Of a stretch of DNA of 64,000 bases, positions 49,337-59,785 are shown one piece after another. Both the position numbers and the translations under genes were made by a program. The notes beneath the pieces are model-generated. The model saw nothing but the letters and a program-made list of their open reading frames with translations, did not search any database and was not told the DNA's origin. How positions within the stretch are numbered: position 1 is the stretch's first letter; each line of letters starts with the position of its first letter. Source of the stretch: Microthrix sp041394405 (GTDB taxonomy: Bacteria > Actinomycetota > Acidimicrobiia > Acidimicrobiales > Microtrichaceae); contig JAWKIF010000009.1 in the NCBI GenBank assembly GCA_041394405.1, positions 248,001-312,000 on the forward strand, given 5' to 3'.

Positions 49337-50839
49337 CTAGGTGCCACAGAACGTGCGGAATCGGGCGCTGAACTCCGGCGGGGCCGGCTGGGCGTAGCGG
49401 AGGTCGGCGCCCTCGGCGTCGAAGGGGTTGGTCACCGCGGCCAGCAGCGCCTCGAAGGGGCCGAGGTCGCCTCCTGCGGCGGCATCGAGCGCCTCGGTCG
49501 CCAGGTGGTTGCGGGGGATGTGCACCGGGTTGACGGCGTCCATCGCATCGGCGACCTCCACGGGGGGCCGCCCCTCCCCATCCAGCCGGGCGATCCAGCC
49601 GGGCACCCACGCCGCCAGCGCGTCGGGCAACCCGGCGATGCCGTCGGCGCCGTTGCGCCGCAGGTCGGCCAGGGTGCGGAACGTGCCGGTCCAATCGGCC
49701 TCATCCGCCTGGAGCGCTCCCAGGAGTTCGCCGAACAGCGACGGGTCGGCGTCGTGGGGAGCCTCGAGGCCCAGCTTGGCCGCCATGCCCGCCCGCCAGT
49801 TGGCATCGACCTTTGCGGAGACCTGTTTCAGCTCCTCGGTGGCCACTGCGACTGCGTCCTCGGTGGCAGCGTCTTCGGTGGCGGCCAGCAGGGGCACGAG
49901 GGTCTCGGCGAAGCGTGCGAGGTTCCAGGTGGCCATCACCGGCTGGTTGCCGAACGCATAACGACCGGCGTGATCGATGGAGCTGAACACGGTGTCGGGG
50001 TGGTAGGCGTCCATGAACGCACACGGCCCGTAGTCGATGCCCTCGCCGGAGATGGCCATGTTGTCGGTGTTCATCACGCCATGGATGAAGCCCACCAGCA
50101 TCCACCGGGCCACCAGCGCCGCCTGGGCGTCGATGACCCGCACCAGCAGCTGGCGGTATGGCTCGGAGCTGTCCGAGAGATCGGGGTAGTGCCGCTGGAT
50201 CGAGTAGTCGGCGAGGCGGCGCACCAGGCCGTCGTCGGCCAGCCGGGCCGCATACTCGAAGGTGCCCACACGAATGTGGCCGGCGGCGATGCGGGTGAGC
50301 ACCGCCCCCGGTTCGATGCCGTCGCGCATCACCTGCTCGCCGGTGGTGACCACGGCCAGGCTGCGGGTGGTGGGCACGCCCAGCGCATGCAGCGCCTCGG
50401 CGATGAGGTACTCCCGCAGCATCGGCCCGATGGTGGCCCTGCCGTCGCCGCCGCGGGCAAAGGGCGTGCGCCCCGAGCCCTTCAGGTGCACATCGAGACG
50501 GTCGCCCCCCGGGCCCACCAGCTCTCCCAGCAGCAGCGCCCGGCCGTCGCCCAGCCGGGGGGAATAGTGCCCGAACTGGTGCCCGGCGTAGCCCATGGCC
50601 ACCGGGGCGGCGCCCGGGGGCACGAGGTTGCCGGCCAGCGTGGCCACCCCGTCGGCGGCGCGGAGGGCATCGGGATCGAGGCCCAGCGACGCGGCCAGCT
50701 CGGCGTTCAGCGCCGCCAGCGTGGGCTCGGGGGCCCGGGCGGCCGACCACTCCAGGCACAGCTCGGGCAGGGCGGCGGCGAAGGAGCGCTCCAGGCCGCT
50801 CAGCGGTGCCGCTGGAGCGCCATCGCCCGCCTCGGCCAT
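49337..50839 (-). CDS. selO: SelO/YdiU-family protein adenylyltransferase-like protein
   Basis: 500 residues, full length. GYAGHQFGHYSPRLGDGRAL, LKGSGRTPFARGGDGRATIG, then FEYAARLADDGLVRRLADYS, GFIHGVMNTDNMAISGEGID and DYGPCAFMDAYHPD are the YdiU/SelO signatures. SelO is a pseudokinase-fold enzyme that transfers AMP to Ser/Thr/Tyr of proteins and is linked to redox balance. There is no selenocysteine codon; FRTFCGT at the end has Cys, as in most bacterial forms. Its ATG overlaps the stop of the MaoC gene by one base (TGATG). Confidence 0.92.
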   Translation of the reverse strand: MAEAGDGAPAAPLSGLERSFAAALPELCLEWSAARAPEPTLAALNAELAASLGLDPDALRAADGVATLAGNLVPPGAAPVAMGYAGHQFGHYSPRLGDGRALLLGELVGPGGDRLDVHLKGSGRTPFARGGDGRATIGPMLREYLIAEALHALGVPTTRSLAVVTTGEQVMRDGIEPGAVLTRIAAGHIRVGTFEYAARLADDGLVRRLADYSIQRHYPDLSDSSEPYRQLLVRVIDAQAALVARWMLVGFIHGVMNTDNMAISGEGIDYGPCAFMDAYHPDTVFSSIDHAGRYAFGNQPVMATWNLARFAETLVPLLAATEDAATEDAVAVATEELKQVSAKVDANWRAGMAAKLGLEAPHDADPSLFGELLGALQADEADWTGTFRTLADLRRNGADGIAGLPDALAAWVPGWIARLDGEGRPPVEVADAMDAVNPVHIPRNHLATEALDAAAGGDLGPFEALLAAVTNPFDAEGADLRYAQPAPPEFSARFRTFCGT

Positions 50840-51873
50840 CAGACCGGCACCAGGGCCCAGATGTCGAGATCCAGCAACACGCCCGGTGCGTACTTGCCGT
50901 CCTCGCCGCGCAGGGTCATCGACTCGTCCCGGCCCTTGGTGGCCACCAGGCGCAGCCGCAGCGCCCCCACACCGGGGGCCGGCGTCTCGGCCCGGTCCAG
51001 CACCTCCGACCAGGCGTACACGGTGTCGCCGGCGAACGCCGGTGCGGTGTGGGCGCCGGCGTTGATGGCGGCGATCAGCTGGGCGTTGGCCAGGCCGTTG
51101 AACGACAGCGCACGGGCCAGCGAGATGATGTGGCCGCCGTAGACCAGACGGTTGCCGTCGGGCCGGGCCTCGGTGTTGAAGTGCACCTTGGCGGTGTTCT
51201 GCCACAGCCGGGTGGCCATCATGTGCTCGGCGTCGGTCAGGGTGACGCCGTCGACGTGGTCGATGCGCTCCCCCACCTCGTAGTCGCCCCACCGATGCGG
51301 TTCGCCGGCGGCCTCGAAGTCGTAGTCGCTGAACGTGAGGCCCTCGGGGATGACCAGATCCTCAGCGGCGACCACCTCGGCCAGCTTGGGCAGGTGGGTC
51401 TCGGGCGCCGGGGCGTCGGCGTCGCGCTTGTTCACCATCACCCAACGCGCCCACTCGATGGCCACGTCGCCGTGCTGGTTGGTGGCCGTGGAGCGCACGT
51501 ACACCACGCCGGTGCGGCCGTTGGAGTTCTGCTTCAGGCCGATGACCACCGAGCGGGTGCGAAGCGTGTCCCCGGTGCGGACGGGCCGGTGGAAGCGGCA
51601 CTCGCCGTAGCCCAGGTTGGCCACGGCGTTCAGCGACACGTCGGGCACCGTCTTGCCGAAGGCGATGTGGAAGCCGATGAGCTCCTCCACCGGTGCCGGG
51701 CGGAGCCCGCACGACGCGGCGAACTCGGCCGACGAGGGTAGGGCGAACCGGGTGGGGTAGATGGAGCCGTAGAGGGCACGGTCGCCCTCGGTGACCGTGC
51801 GCGGCGTGGCGTGGTGGATCACCTGACCCAACTGGAAGTCCTCAAAGAAATTGCCCGGGTTCGTCTTGGTCAT
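50839..51873 (-). CDS. MaoC-type dehydratase, mesaconyl-CoA hydratase-like
   Basis: 344 residues, two hot-dog domains. Unit 1: DFQLGQVIHHATPRTVTEGD, then YGECRFHRPVRTGDTLRTRS. Unit 2: YEVGERIDHVDGVTLTDAEH, then VYGGHIISLARALSFNGLAN and FAGDTVYAWSEVLDR. This architecture is that of beta-methylmalyl/mesaconyl-CoA hydratase (Mch) or 2-methylfumaryl-CoA hydratase-like proteins. The other ethylmalonyl or 3-hydroxypropionate genes are not in the window, so the pathway is unproven. The ATG at 51873 is chosen with AAGGAG about 12 nt upstream. It is the first gene of the MaoC-SelO unit. Confidence 0.83.
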   Translation of the reverse strand: MTKTNPGNFFEDFQLGQVIHHATPRTVTEGDRALYGSIYPTRFALPSSAEFAASCGLRPAPVEELIGFHIAFGKTVPDVSLNAVANLGYGECRFHRPVRTGDTLRTRSVVIGLKQNSNGRTGVVYVRSTATNQHGDVAIEWARWVMVNKRDADAPAPETHLPKLAEVVAAEDLVIPEGLTFSDYDFEAAGEPHRWGDYEVGERIDHVDGVTLTDAEHMMATRLWQNTAKVHFNTEARPDGNRLVYGGHIISLARALSFNGLANAQLIAAINAGAHTAPAFAGDTVYAWSEVLDRAETPAPGVGALRLRLVATKGRDESMTLRGEDGKYAPGVLLDLDIWALVPV

Positions 51874-51974
51874 GTGCTCCAACTCCTTCACGGCCGTCGG
51901 GACGTCAACCTACAAAGCGGGCACCCCGGGGAACACATACGGGCGGCAGACAGACGCGGTGCGTCGGCTGGCCG

Positions 51975-52415
51975 TCACGTCGCGTCCTGGTCGACGGCGG
52001 CGTCCAGCCCGTCGAGGATCAGCGCCAGGCCGTAGTCGAACTCGTCGGCGAAGTCGTAGCCCGGGCGGCTGACGTGGTCCGTGGCGAGCTCGCTCAGGTA
52101 GGCGTAGGCGTCGGCGGGCATGGCCTCGGTCATCTCCTCGGACAGCGTCGCCATGGCCTCGCCACCGGTGGAGCGATGGACGGTGGCGCTGCGCCAGTCG
52201 GCCTCGGTGGGCGGCAGGTCGATCTCGCCGAAGACCACGTCGACCATGCCGTCGATGATGGCCTCCTTGTTGGGCACGTGGTGGTAGATGGTCATGGGCT
52301 TCACGCCCAGGGCCGTGGCCAGGCGGCGGATGGTGACGCCGTCCATGCCGATGTCGTCGGCCAGCGCCACCGACCCATACTGAGTACTGCCGCCCGACCG
52401 ACAGGAGCGCGCCAT
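51975..52415 (-). pseudogene. Shrunken TetR-family regulator with internal in-frame deletion
   Basis: About 146 residues. The HTH is present (VTIRRLATALGVKPMTIYHH), and the end matches the TetR C-terminus of the actinobacterial type (AMPADAYAYLSELATDHVSR, DEFDYGLALILDGLDA). The stretch that normally lies between (helices 5-8, about 65 residues with the ligand pocket) is missing: DWRSA is followed almost at once by GGEAMATLSEEM. The N-terminus also lacks the usual leading helix. The frame is open, so a short protein could be made, but it is unlikely to sense a ligand. The first start shares CATG with the divergent dehydrogenase start. Confidence 0.6.
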
Positions 52416-53541
52416 GACCGACGCGCACGCCACCCCACACACAACCGGCCGGTCCCCTGCACAACCCGCTGCACACGCCGCCCCGGGCCCGGACGATGCC
52501 ACCGAACCCCGGCCGGGTCTGCCCGATCGAATGCGCGCCGTGGTGCAGCGCACCTACGGCGGCAGCGCAGCGTGGCGCGTCGAGACCGTCGAGCGGCCGA
52601 CGCCCAAGCCCGATGAGGTGCTCGTCGAGGTGCACGCCGCCGGGCTGGACCGGGGCACCTGGCACCTCGCCGCCGGGCTCCCCTACCTGGTGCGCCTCGG
52701 CTTCGGGCTGAGGAAGCCGAAGAACCCGGTGCCGGGCATGGACCTGGCCGGACGGGTGGCAGCGGTGGGCACCGACGTCACCCGGTTTGCCGTCGGCGAG
52801 GAGGTGTTCGGCATCGGCGTGGGCACCTTCGCCGAGTACGCCACGGCCCCCGAGGCGAAGCTGGTGCGCCGGCCCAGCGGCCTCAGTGCCGAGGCGGCGG
52901 CGGTATCGACGATCTCGGGCATCACCGCCCTGCAGGCACTCACCGACGTCGGTGGGCTGCAGCCCGGCCGGCGGGTGCTGGTGCTCGGTGCGTCGGGCGG
53001 CGTGGGCACGTTTGCGGTGCAACTGGCCCGTGCGCTGGGCGCCACCGTGGACGGGGTGGCCGGCACGCGCAACCTCGAGCTGGTTCGCTCGCTGGGCGCC
53101 GAGGAGGTCTTCGACTACACCCAACAGGACCTGGCCGGGCTGGAGCGGCTCTACGACCTGATCCTCGACATGGGCGGCCGCAACTCGCTCCCCCGCCTCC
53201 GCAAGATCCTCGCGCCGAAGGGCACGCTGGTGATCGTGGGCGGAGAGGGCGGCAATCGCCTCACCGGCGGGTTCGGCCGCCAGTTCCGTGCCGTGGCGCT
53301 CTCGCCGTTCGTCAGACAGCGGCTGACGATGCTGATCAGCGGCGAGGACCTGGGCAGCATCGAGCGCCTGGCCGGGCACCTGGCCGCAGGCGACGTGGTG
53401 CCCGCCATCGGCAGCCGCTTCCCGTTGGCCGACGCCGCCGAGGCGCTCGCCCAGATGGAGCAGGGCCGAACCAGCGGCAAGTCGGTGATCATCGTGCGCC
53501 CCTCGACCGACGAGACCCTGCGCCTCGGTCTGGGGTGCTGA
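52414..53541 (+). CDS. Medium-chain dehydrogenase/reductase (quinone-oxidoreductase-like)
   Basis: 375 residues. After a Pro/Ala-rich head (to about residue 40) the MDR fold begins: MRAVVQRTYGGSAAWRVETV, then VPGMDLAGRVAAVGTDVTRF, VFGIGVGTFAEYATAPEAKL and the cofactor-binding VLVLGASGGVGTFAVQLARAL. The catalytic zinc ligands of alcohol dehydrogenases are absent, so this is the zinc-free NADPH:quinone/enone reductase type. AGGAG precedes the ATG by 6 nt. It is divergent from the TetR remnant, a usual regulator-target layout. The last codons overlap a tandem repeat. Confidence 0.85.
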   Translation: MTDAHATPHTTGRSPAQPAAHAAPGPDDATEPRPGLPDRMRAVVQRTYGGSAAWRVETVERPTPKPDEVLVEVHAAGLDRGTWHLAAGLPYLVRLGFGLRKPKNPVPGMDLAGRVAAVGTDVTRFAVGEEVFGIGVGTFAEYATAPEAKLVRRPSGLSAEAAAVSTISGITALQALTDVGGLQPGRRVLVLGASGGVGTFAVQLARALGATVDGVAGTRNLELVRSLGAEEVFDYTQQDLAGLERLYDLILDMGGRNSLPRLRKILAPKGTLVIVGGEGGNRLTGGFGRQFRAVALSPFVRQRLTMLISGEDLGSIERLAGHLAAGDVVPAIGSRFPLADAAEALAQMEQGRTSGKSVIIVRPSTDETLRLGLGC

Positions 53542-53637
53542 AAGCGCGCTCCTGCGCGTTCCGGGCACCCGAGTTGAGCGAGTAGCTCGAACTGGGGTGC
53601 TGAAAGCGCGCTCCTGCGCGTTCTGGGCACCCGAGTT
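53530..53637. repeat. Two tandem copies of a 46-bp structured element
   Basis: Copies at 53530-53575 and 53592-53637 differ by one base and are spaced 62 bp. Each contains nested inverted repeats (GGGTGC / GCACCC around CGCGC / GCGCG), so each can form a hairpin. Copy 1 includes the stop codon of the dehydrogenase gene, and both lie in the interval before the convergent monooxygenase stop. The position suits a transcription terminator doubled by tandem duplication. Confidence 0.7.
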
Positions 53638-53664
53638 ACGCGGGATGGGCGGGATCGGCGGGAT

Positions 53665-55458
53665 CTACCGGTGGGTCACGACGGTGCCGGGCATGTCGCC
53701 TGCGGCGCGCCACCGATCCAGGTGGGAGACGTAGTTCATGAGGTTGCCCGGATGCACCACGTTGCGGGCCGCAGCCATGGTGCGGGCGCCCTCGGAGTTG
53801 CCGTAGCTGGGCGTGCACATCGCCGAGTACTTGCCGAAGCCCTTGCCCGCCTCCCACAGGGTGGCCAGCCAGGCGTCCTCGGCCTCGACGGTCGCCTCGA
53901 TGGAGGCGATGCCCTCCTCCTTGGCGGTGGCCACGATGGCGGAGAGGTGTTCGGCCAGCTCGAACAGGTAGTGGCTGAAGTTCAGCCCGAACCCGGCCTG
54001 GATGAAGTGGCACACCAGCAGGTTGGGGAACCCGTGGGTGAGGATGCCGTGCAGCGTGTGGGCACCGTCAGCCCAGCGCTCGCTGAGCCGCTGCCCGTCG
54101 CGACCCACCGGATCGAACCCGAGGCGACTGACCAGCCCGGTGGTCACCTCGAAGCCCGAGGCGTAGACCAGCAGGTCCAGCTCGTACTGCTCGCCGTCCA
54201 CCACCGGCCCCCGCTCGTTGACCTGCTGCACCCCCCGCCCGTCGGTGTCCACCAGATGGACGTTGGGCAGGTTGAAGGCCTGCAGGTACTCGTCGTGAAA
54301 GCAGATGCGCTTGCAGTGCTTGCCGTACCAGGGCTTCAGCGCCTCGGCGGTTGCAGCGTCGTCGACCACCTCGTCAATGCGGGCCCGCAACGACTCCATG
54401 GTCTCGAAGTCGGCCTGCTCCAGCGCCTCGGCCTCCTCGGGGCTGGGAGGTTCGGTCTGGGTGTCGGTCCAGAGCACCTCGGTCCACCCGTCGCCCACCA
54501 GGTTCTCCTCCGGCTGCTCGCCGCTAACCACCGAGGTGAAGTTGAGCGTGCGCTCGCGTTGCCAGCCGGGCTGGAGGCCCTGAAACCACTCGGCGTCGAT
54601 CGGGGCATTGGCCCGCACCCCGACCGCCGAGGGCGTGCGCTGGAAGACGTACACCTCCTTGGCGGCACGGGCCAGCTGCGGGACCAGCTGGATCGAGGTG
54701 GCACCGGTGCCGATGATGCCGACCCGCTTGTCGGCCAGGCGGTCCATGGGCTCGGTGGGGGAACCGCCGGTGTAGCCGTAGTCCCACCTGGCCGTGTGGA
54801 AGGCACGCCCCGCAAAGCTGGAGATGCCCTCGATGGCCGGCAGCTTGGCCTTGTGCATGATGCCGCTGGCGGTGATGAGAAACCGGGCCGACAACCGGTC
54901 GCCGCGGGTGGTGACCACCTGCCAGCGAGCGGCCTCTTCGTCCCACGTGGCGCCGTCGATCTCGGTCTGGAACAGTGCGTGGGGATACAGGTCGAAGTGC
55001 CGGCCGACCCGCTGGCAGTGCTCGAAGATCTCGGTGGCCGGCGCATAGCGCATGGTGGGCATGTAGCCGGTCTCCTCCAGAAACGGCATGTAGATGAGCG
55101 ACTCGACGTCGCACATGCAGCCCGGGTAGCGGTTCCAGTACCAGGTGCCGCCGAAGTCCCCGGCCTTCTCCACGATGCGGAAGTCGGTGATGCCACGCTT
55201 GAGCAGGCCGATGGCGGTGTACATGCCGCCGAAGCCACCGCCGACGATGACCACGTCGGTCTCCTCGGCCACGCTGTCGCGGGTGAAGCCGGGCTTCACC
55301 CACGGATCTCGGTCGAAGTCCTCACCCTCGTCGGCCAGCTGGGAGTATTGCGCCAGCCCCTCGGCGCGCAGGCGCTTCTCGCGCTCGCGCCGGTACCGCT
55401 CGCGCACCTCCTCCATGGAGGAGGCGTCCCTGGTTGTGTCGTTGGGTTTCTGGTGCAA
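53665..55458 (-). CDS. Baeyer-Villiger-type flavin monooxygenase
   Basis: 597 residues. FAD Rossmann motif VVIVGGGFGGMYTAIGLLKR, then GGTWYWNRYPGCMCDVES, the class B fingerprint FAGRAFHTARWDYG (FxGxxxHxxxW) and the NADPH Rossmann motif VGIIGTGATSIQLVPQLARA. Length and GGTWYWNRYPG are typical of cyclohexanone/phenylacetone monooxygenases with an N-terminal extension (QKPNDTTRDASSMEEVRERY). The start is TTG at 55458 with GAGGC upstream, or ATG at 55416. It is a second such enzyme in the window, distinct from the one at 3844. Confidence 0.88.
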   Translation of the reverse strand: MHQKPNDTTRDASSMEEVRERYRREREKRLRAEGLAQYSQLADEGEDFDRDPWVKPGFTRDSVAEETDVVIVGGGFGGMYTAIGLLKRGITDFRIVEKAGDFGGTWYWNRYPGCMCDVESLIYMPFLEETGYMPTMRYAPATEIFEHCQRVGRHFDLYPHALFQTEIDGATWDEEAARWQVVTTRGDRLSARFLITASGIMHKAKLPAIEGISSFAGRAFHTARWDYGYTGGSPTEPMDRLADKRVGIIGTGATSIQLVPQLARAAKEVYVFQRTPSAVGVRANAPIDAEWFQGLQPGWQRERTLNFTSVVSGEQPEENLVGDGWTEVLWTDTQTEPPSPEEAEALEQADFETMESLRARIDEVVDDAATAEALKPWYGKHCKRICFHDEYLQAFNLPNVHLVDTDGRGVQQVNERGPVVDGEQYELDLLVYASGFEVTTGLVSRLGFDPVGRDGQRLSERWADGAHTLHGILTHGFPNLLVCHFIQAGFGLNFSHYLFELAEHLSAIVATAKEEGIASIEATVEAEDAWLATLWEAGKGFGKYSAMCTPSYGNSEGARTMAAARNVVHPGNLMNYVSHLDRWRAAGDMPGTVVTHR

Positions 55459-55475
55459 GCCTCTGTCTCCTGGCA

Positions 55476-55518
55476 GCGAGAATGCTGTCGCCCGGCAGCG
55501 GGCGTGCTGCCTTCTCGC
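55476..55518. promoter_or_regulatory. Cruciform in the leader of the BVMO gene
   Basis: Outer arms GCGAGAA / TTCTCGC (55476-55482, 55512-55518) and an inner perfect hairpin CGCCCG-GCAG-CGGGCG (55489-55504). GCAGCGAG is repeated at 55473 and 55517. It lies 18-60 nt before the monooxygenase start, between it and the divergent sufB promoter. It may be an operator or a leader hairpin. Confidence 0.4.
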
Positions 55519-55590
55519 AGCGAGTCTGACGTGTCGAACCCATCAGGTCACGTTGGCCCCGCGCCGCCGATGGACGCCTGCCTGGGCGGC

Positions 55591-55619
55591 TTGTCAATAA
55601 ACACGATCAACGGTAGTTT
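55591..55619 (+). promoter_or_regulatory. Predicted sigma-70-type promoter of sufB
   Basis: TTGTCA at 55591-55596 and TAGTTT at 55614-55619 are separated by 17 bp, in the only AT-rich patch of this intergenic region. The sufB start is at 55647, giving a short leader. No SufR or IscR gene is nearby, so the regulator is unknown. Confidence 0.55.
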
Positions 55620-55646
55620 TATCGCCGACGCAACCGCGGGAGCAGC

Positions 55647-57082
<1,436 letters not shown>

Positions 57083-57083
<1 letters not shown>

Positions 57084-57847
57084 TGCTCTCCATCACGAAC
57101 CTGTCCGCCACCATCGACGGCAAGACCGTCCTGAGTGGCTTCAACTTGGAGGTGGGCGCCGGCGAGGTGCACGTCATCATGGGACCCAACGGCGCCGGCA
57201 AGTCCACGTTGTCCAACGTGCTCACGGGCCGCGACGGCTACGTGTTGTCGGGCAGCATCGACTTCGACGGCGAGGACCTGCTGGCCATGTCGCCGGAGGA
57301 CCGGGCCACCGCCGGGCTGTTCCTGGCGTTCCAGCACCCCACCGAGATTCCCGGCGTGGGCAACATGTACTTCCTGCGCACGGCGGTGAACGCCGTGCGC
57401 ACCGCGCAGGGCCTGCCCGAGATCGCCGCCACCGACTTCCTGGGCCAGGCCAAGGACGCCATGGCGCTGCTCGACATGGACCCGGCGTTTCTCAGCCGCT
57501 CGGTGAACACCGGGTTCTCCGGCGGCGAGAAGAAGCGCAACGAGGTGCTGCAGCTCAGCCTGTTGCAGCCGCGCCTGGCGATCCTCGACGAGATCGACTC
57601 CGGCCTGGACATCGACGCGCTGCGCGTGGTGGCCACCGCCGTCGAGGCGCTGCGCTCGCCCGACCGTTCGATGATCATCATCACCCACCACCCCCGGCTG
57701 CTGGAGATGGTGAAGCCCGACCACGTGCACGTGCTGACCGGCGGGAGGATCGTGCGCTCGGGTGGGCCCGAGTTGGCCACGGAGATCGAGTCCCAGGGCT
57801 ACGCCTCCGCCATGGCCGATGGCGCAGCGGCGCCGTCGACCTCGTGA
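57083..57847 (+). CDS. sufC: Fe-S assembly ATPase SufC
   Basis: 254 residues, ABC-type ATPase. Walker A VIMGPNGAGKSTLSNVL, signature NTGFSGGEKKRNEVLQL, Walker B LAILDEIDSGLDIDALR, H-loop ITHHPRLLE. FLAFQHPTEIPGVGNMYFLR is the SufC-specific Q-loop segment. It powers the SufBCD scaffold complex. The start overlaps the sufB stop by one base, and its stop overlaps the GTG of sufD by 4 nt. Confidence 0.96.
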
Positions 57848-59208
57848 CCATGGTCGCCGCCACCCACGAGGCCACCCGGTTCGACCGCCTGGTGCGCCCG
57901 GCACCCGACGAGCCCGCCATCACCAACGATGATCACCTGGCCGCCACCCGCCGGGCCGACGCACTGGCCTGGATCGACGAGCACGGCCTGCCCACCGGCC
58001 GCGACGAGCCGTGGCACTACACGCCCCTGAAGGAGTTGGGCGCTGCGCTGGGCGAGGCCACCCCGGCGCCGGCCCGCCAGCTGGACCCGGGCCGCGTCGA
58101 TGCGCTGGCCGGCGCCCACGGCGGGCCCCGGCTGGTGTTCGTCAACGGCTACTTCGACGCCGAGCACTCCGAGACCCCGCAGGCCGACGGCGTGTGGTGC
58201 GGCCCCAGCAGCCAGGTGCCCCCGGAGCACGCCGCTCTGGTGGCGTCCACCGCCGAGGGCGAGCTGTCCGACGGGTTCGAGGCGTTGAACCGGGCCGATG
58301 GCGGAGACGCCGCCGTGGTCATCGCGGCGCCGGGCGCCACACCATCGGCCCCCGTGCAGGTGGTGCACCTCACCGCACCCGGCGACACCCTGGAGATCGC
58401 CCACCCCCGCACCATCGTGTGCGTCGGCAAGGACGCCGACGTTGCCGTCATCGAATCGTTCGTCGGCCAGCCGGGCGCGGCCCTCCGCAACACGCTCAGC
58501 ACCATGCTGCTGGGCATCGGCGCCAGCCTGCGCCACCACCGGGTGCAGACCGAGGCCGGCGAGTGCCTCCACGTGGGCCTGACGAACGTCACCCAGGCCG
58601 CCAACAGCACGCTCGCCTCCACGTCGGTCATGTTGGGCGCCCGGGTGGCCCGCAACGCCATCAACGTCCGCTTTGCCGGCACCGGGGCCCAGGCCAACCT
58701 GCGGGGACTGCAGGTGCTGGACGGTCGCCAACGTCACGACACCATGATCACCGCCGATCATGCTGCGTCCGGCTGCCGCAGCGACCAAGAATTCAAGTCC
58801 GTCGTCGACGACCGGGCCCGCAGCTCGTTCTCCGGCCACATCATCGTGCGCCCCGGTGTGGTGGACACCGACGCCCACCAGACCAACCGCAACCTGTTGC
58901 TCAGCCCACAGGGCCAGGCCGATACGCGGCCATGGCTGGAGATCTTCGCCGATGATGTGCGCTGCACCCACGGCGCCACGGTGGGTCGGCTAGACGACGA
59001 GGCGCTGTTCTACCTTCGCAGCCGCGGCATCCCCGCCGAGCTGGGCCGCAGCATGCTGATCGACGCCTTCATCCGCGAGGTGATCGACACCGTGGAGCCG
59101 AAGTCGCTGCGCGACCACCTGAAGGCCGTGGTTGCGGCCAAGCACGCCGAAGCGCCCATCGGCCACGAGGACCTCCACCGGGAGGCCAAGGCCCAGGTGC
59201 AATCGTGA
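57844..59208 (+). CDS. sufD: Fe-S scaffold protein SufD
   Basis: 454 residues. GLPTGRDEPWHYTPLKELGA is the typical SufD N-terminal motif. The beta-helix contains RNAINVRFAGTGAQANLRGL and DHAASGCRSDQEFKSVVDDR, and the end has CTHGATVGRLDDEALFYLRS and AFIREVID. SufD pairs with SufB. The GTG start overlaps the sufC stop (GTGA); a start at 57850 is possible. Its own stop overlaps the next GTG. Confidence 0.94.
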   Translation: MTMVAATHEATRFDRLVRPAPDEPAITNDDHLAATRRADALAWIDEHGLPTGRDEPWHYTPLKELGAALGEATPAPARQLDPGRVDALAGAHGGPRLVFVNGYFDAEHSETPQADGVWCGPSSQVPPEHAALVASTAEGELSDGFEALNRADGGDAAVVIAAPGATPSAPVQVVHLTAPGDTLEIAHPRTIVCVGKDADVAVIESFVGQPGAALRNTLSTMLLGIGASLRHHRVQTEAGECLHVGLTNVTQAANSTLASTSVMLGARVARNAINVRFAGTGAQANLRGLQVLDGRQRHDTMITADHAASGCRSDQEFKSVVDDRARSSFSGHIIVRPGVVDTDAHQTNRNLLLSPQGQADTRPWLEIFADDVRCTHGATVGRLDDEALFYLRSRGIPAELGRSMLIDAFIREVIDTVEPKSLRDHLKAVVAAKHAEAPIGHEDLHREAKAQVQS

Positions 59209-59771
59209 GCATCGCCTCCCCCATGCGGCCGCTGTCGCGTGACTGCGATGCCGTCACCGTTCCCAACGGCGAGGCGGTCGTCCTCAAGGAGGGCGAGCCG
59301 GTTCGGGTGGTGCAGGAACTGGGCGGCAGTTTCACGGTGAAGACCGACTACGGCAACCTCATGCGCGTTGCCGGCATCGATGCCGACGCACTGGGGCGCG
59401 AGCTGCCCGAGGAGGTGGCGGCCAAGATCCAACGTGACGCCGAGCGTGCCGCCGGCCCCTTCTCCATCGACTACGTCGAGGAGGCGCTGGGCGAGGTGTA
59501 CGACCCCGAGATCCCCGTCAGCATCGTCGACCTGGGGCTGGTGTACCGGCTGGACGAGGTGATGCTGGACGATGGGCGCCGGCGCATCGAGATCGACATG
59601 ACCATGACCTCGCCCGGCTGCGGCATGGGCGACGTGCTCACCGCAGATGCCAAGAAGGCCACCGAGGCCGTGCCCGGCGTGGACGAGGTGGAGGTGAACC
59701 TGGTGTTCACCCCGCCCTGGGGCGCCCACCGCATGACCGACGCGGTCAAGCTGCAGCTCGGCCTGCTGTAG
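59205..59771 (+). CDS. sufT: Fe-S assembly protein SufT (MIP18/DUF59 family)
   Basis: 188 residues. An N-terminal strand pair (VTVPNGEAVVLKEGEPVRVV) precedes the DUF59 core with VYDPEIPVSIVDLGLVYRLD and TSPGCGMGDVL, and the end VNLVFTPPWGAHRMTDA. The DPEIPVSIVDLGLVY and SPGCxMxD motifs define MIP18-like factors; the full-length form in Suf operons is SufT. It helps mature Fe-S proteins. The GTG start overlaps the sufD stop by 4 nt (GTGA). No SufS or SufU gene follows. Confidence 0.9.
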   Translation: MSIASPMRPLSRDCDAVTVPNGEAVVLKEGEPVRVVQELGGSFTVKTDYGNLMRVAGIDADALGRELPEEVAAKIQRDAERAAGPFSIDYVEEALGEVYDPEIPVSIVDLGLVYRLDEVMLDDGRRRIEIDMTMTSPGCGMGDVLTADAKKATEAVPGVDEVEVNLVFTPPWGAHRMTDAVKLQLGLL

Positions 59772-59785
59772 GTCTGGCCGGCACC

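Noticed and set aside
52380..52395. Possible TetR operator CATACTGAGTACTG
   Set aside because: Only a short direct repeat (TACT) with weak symmetry; not enough to call an operator.
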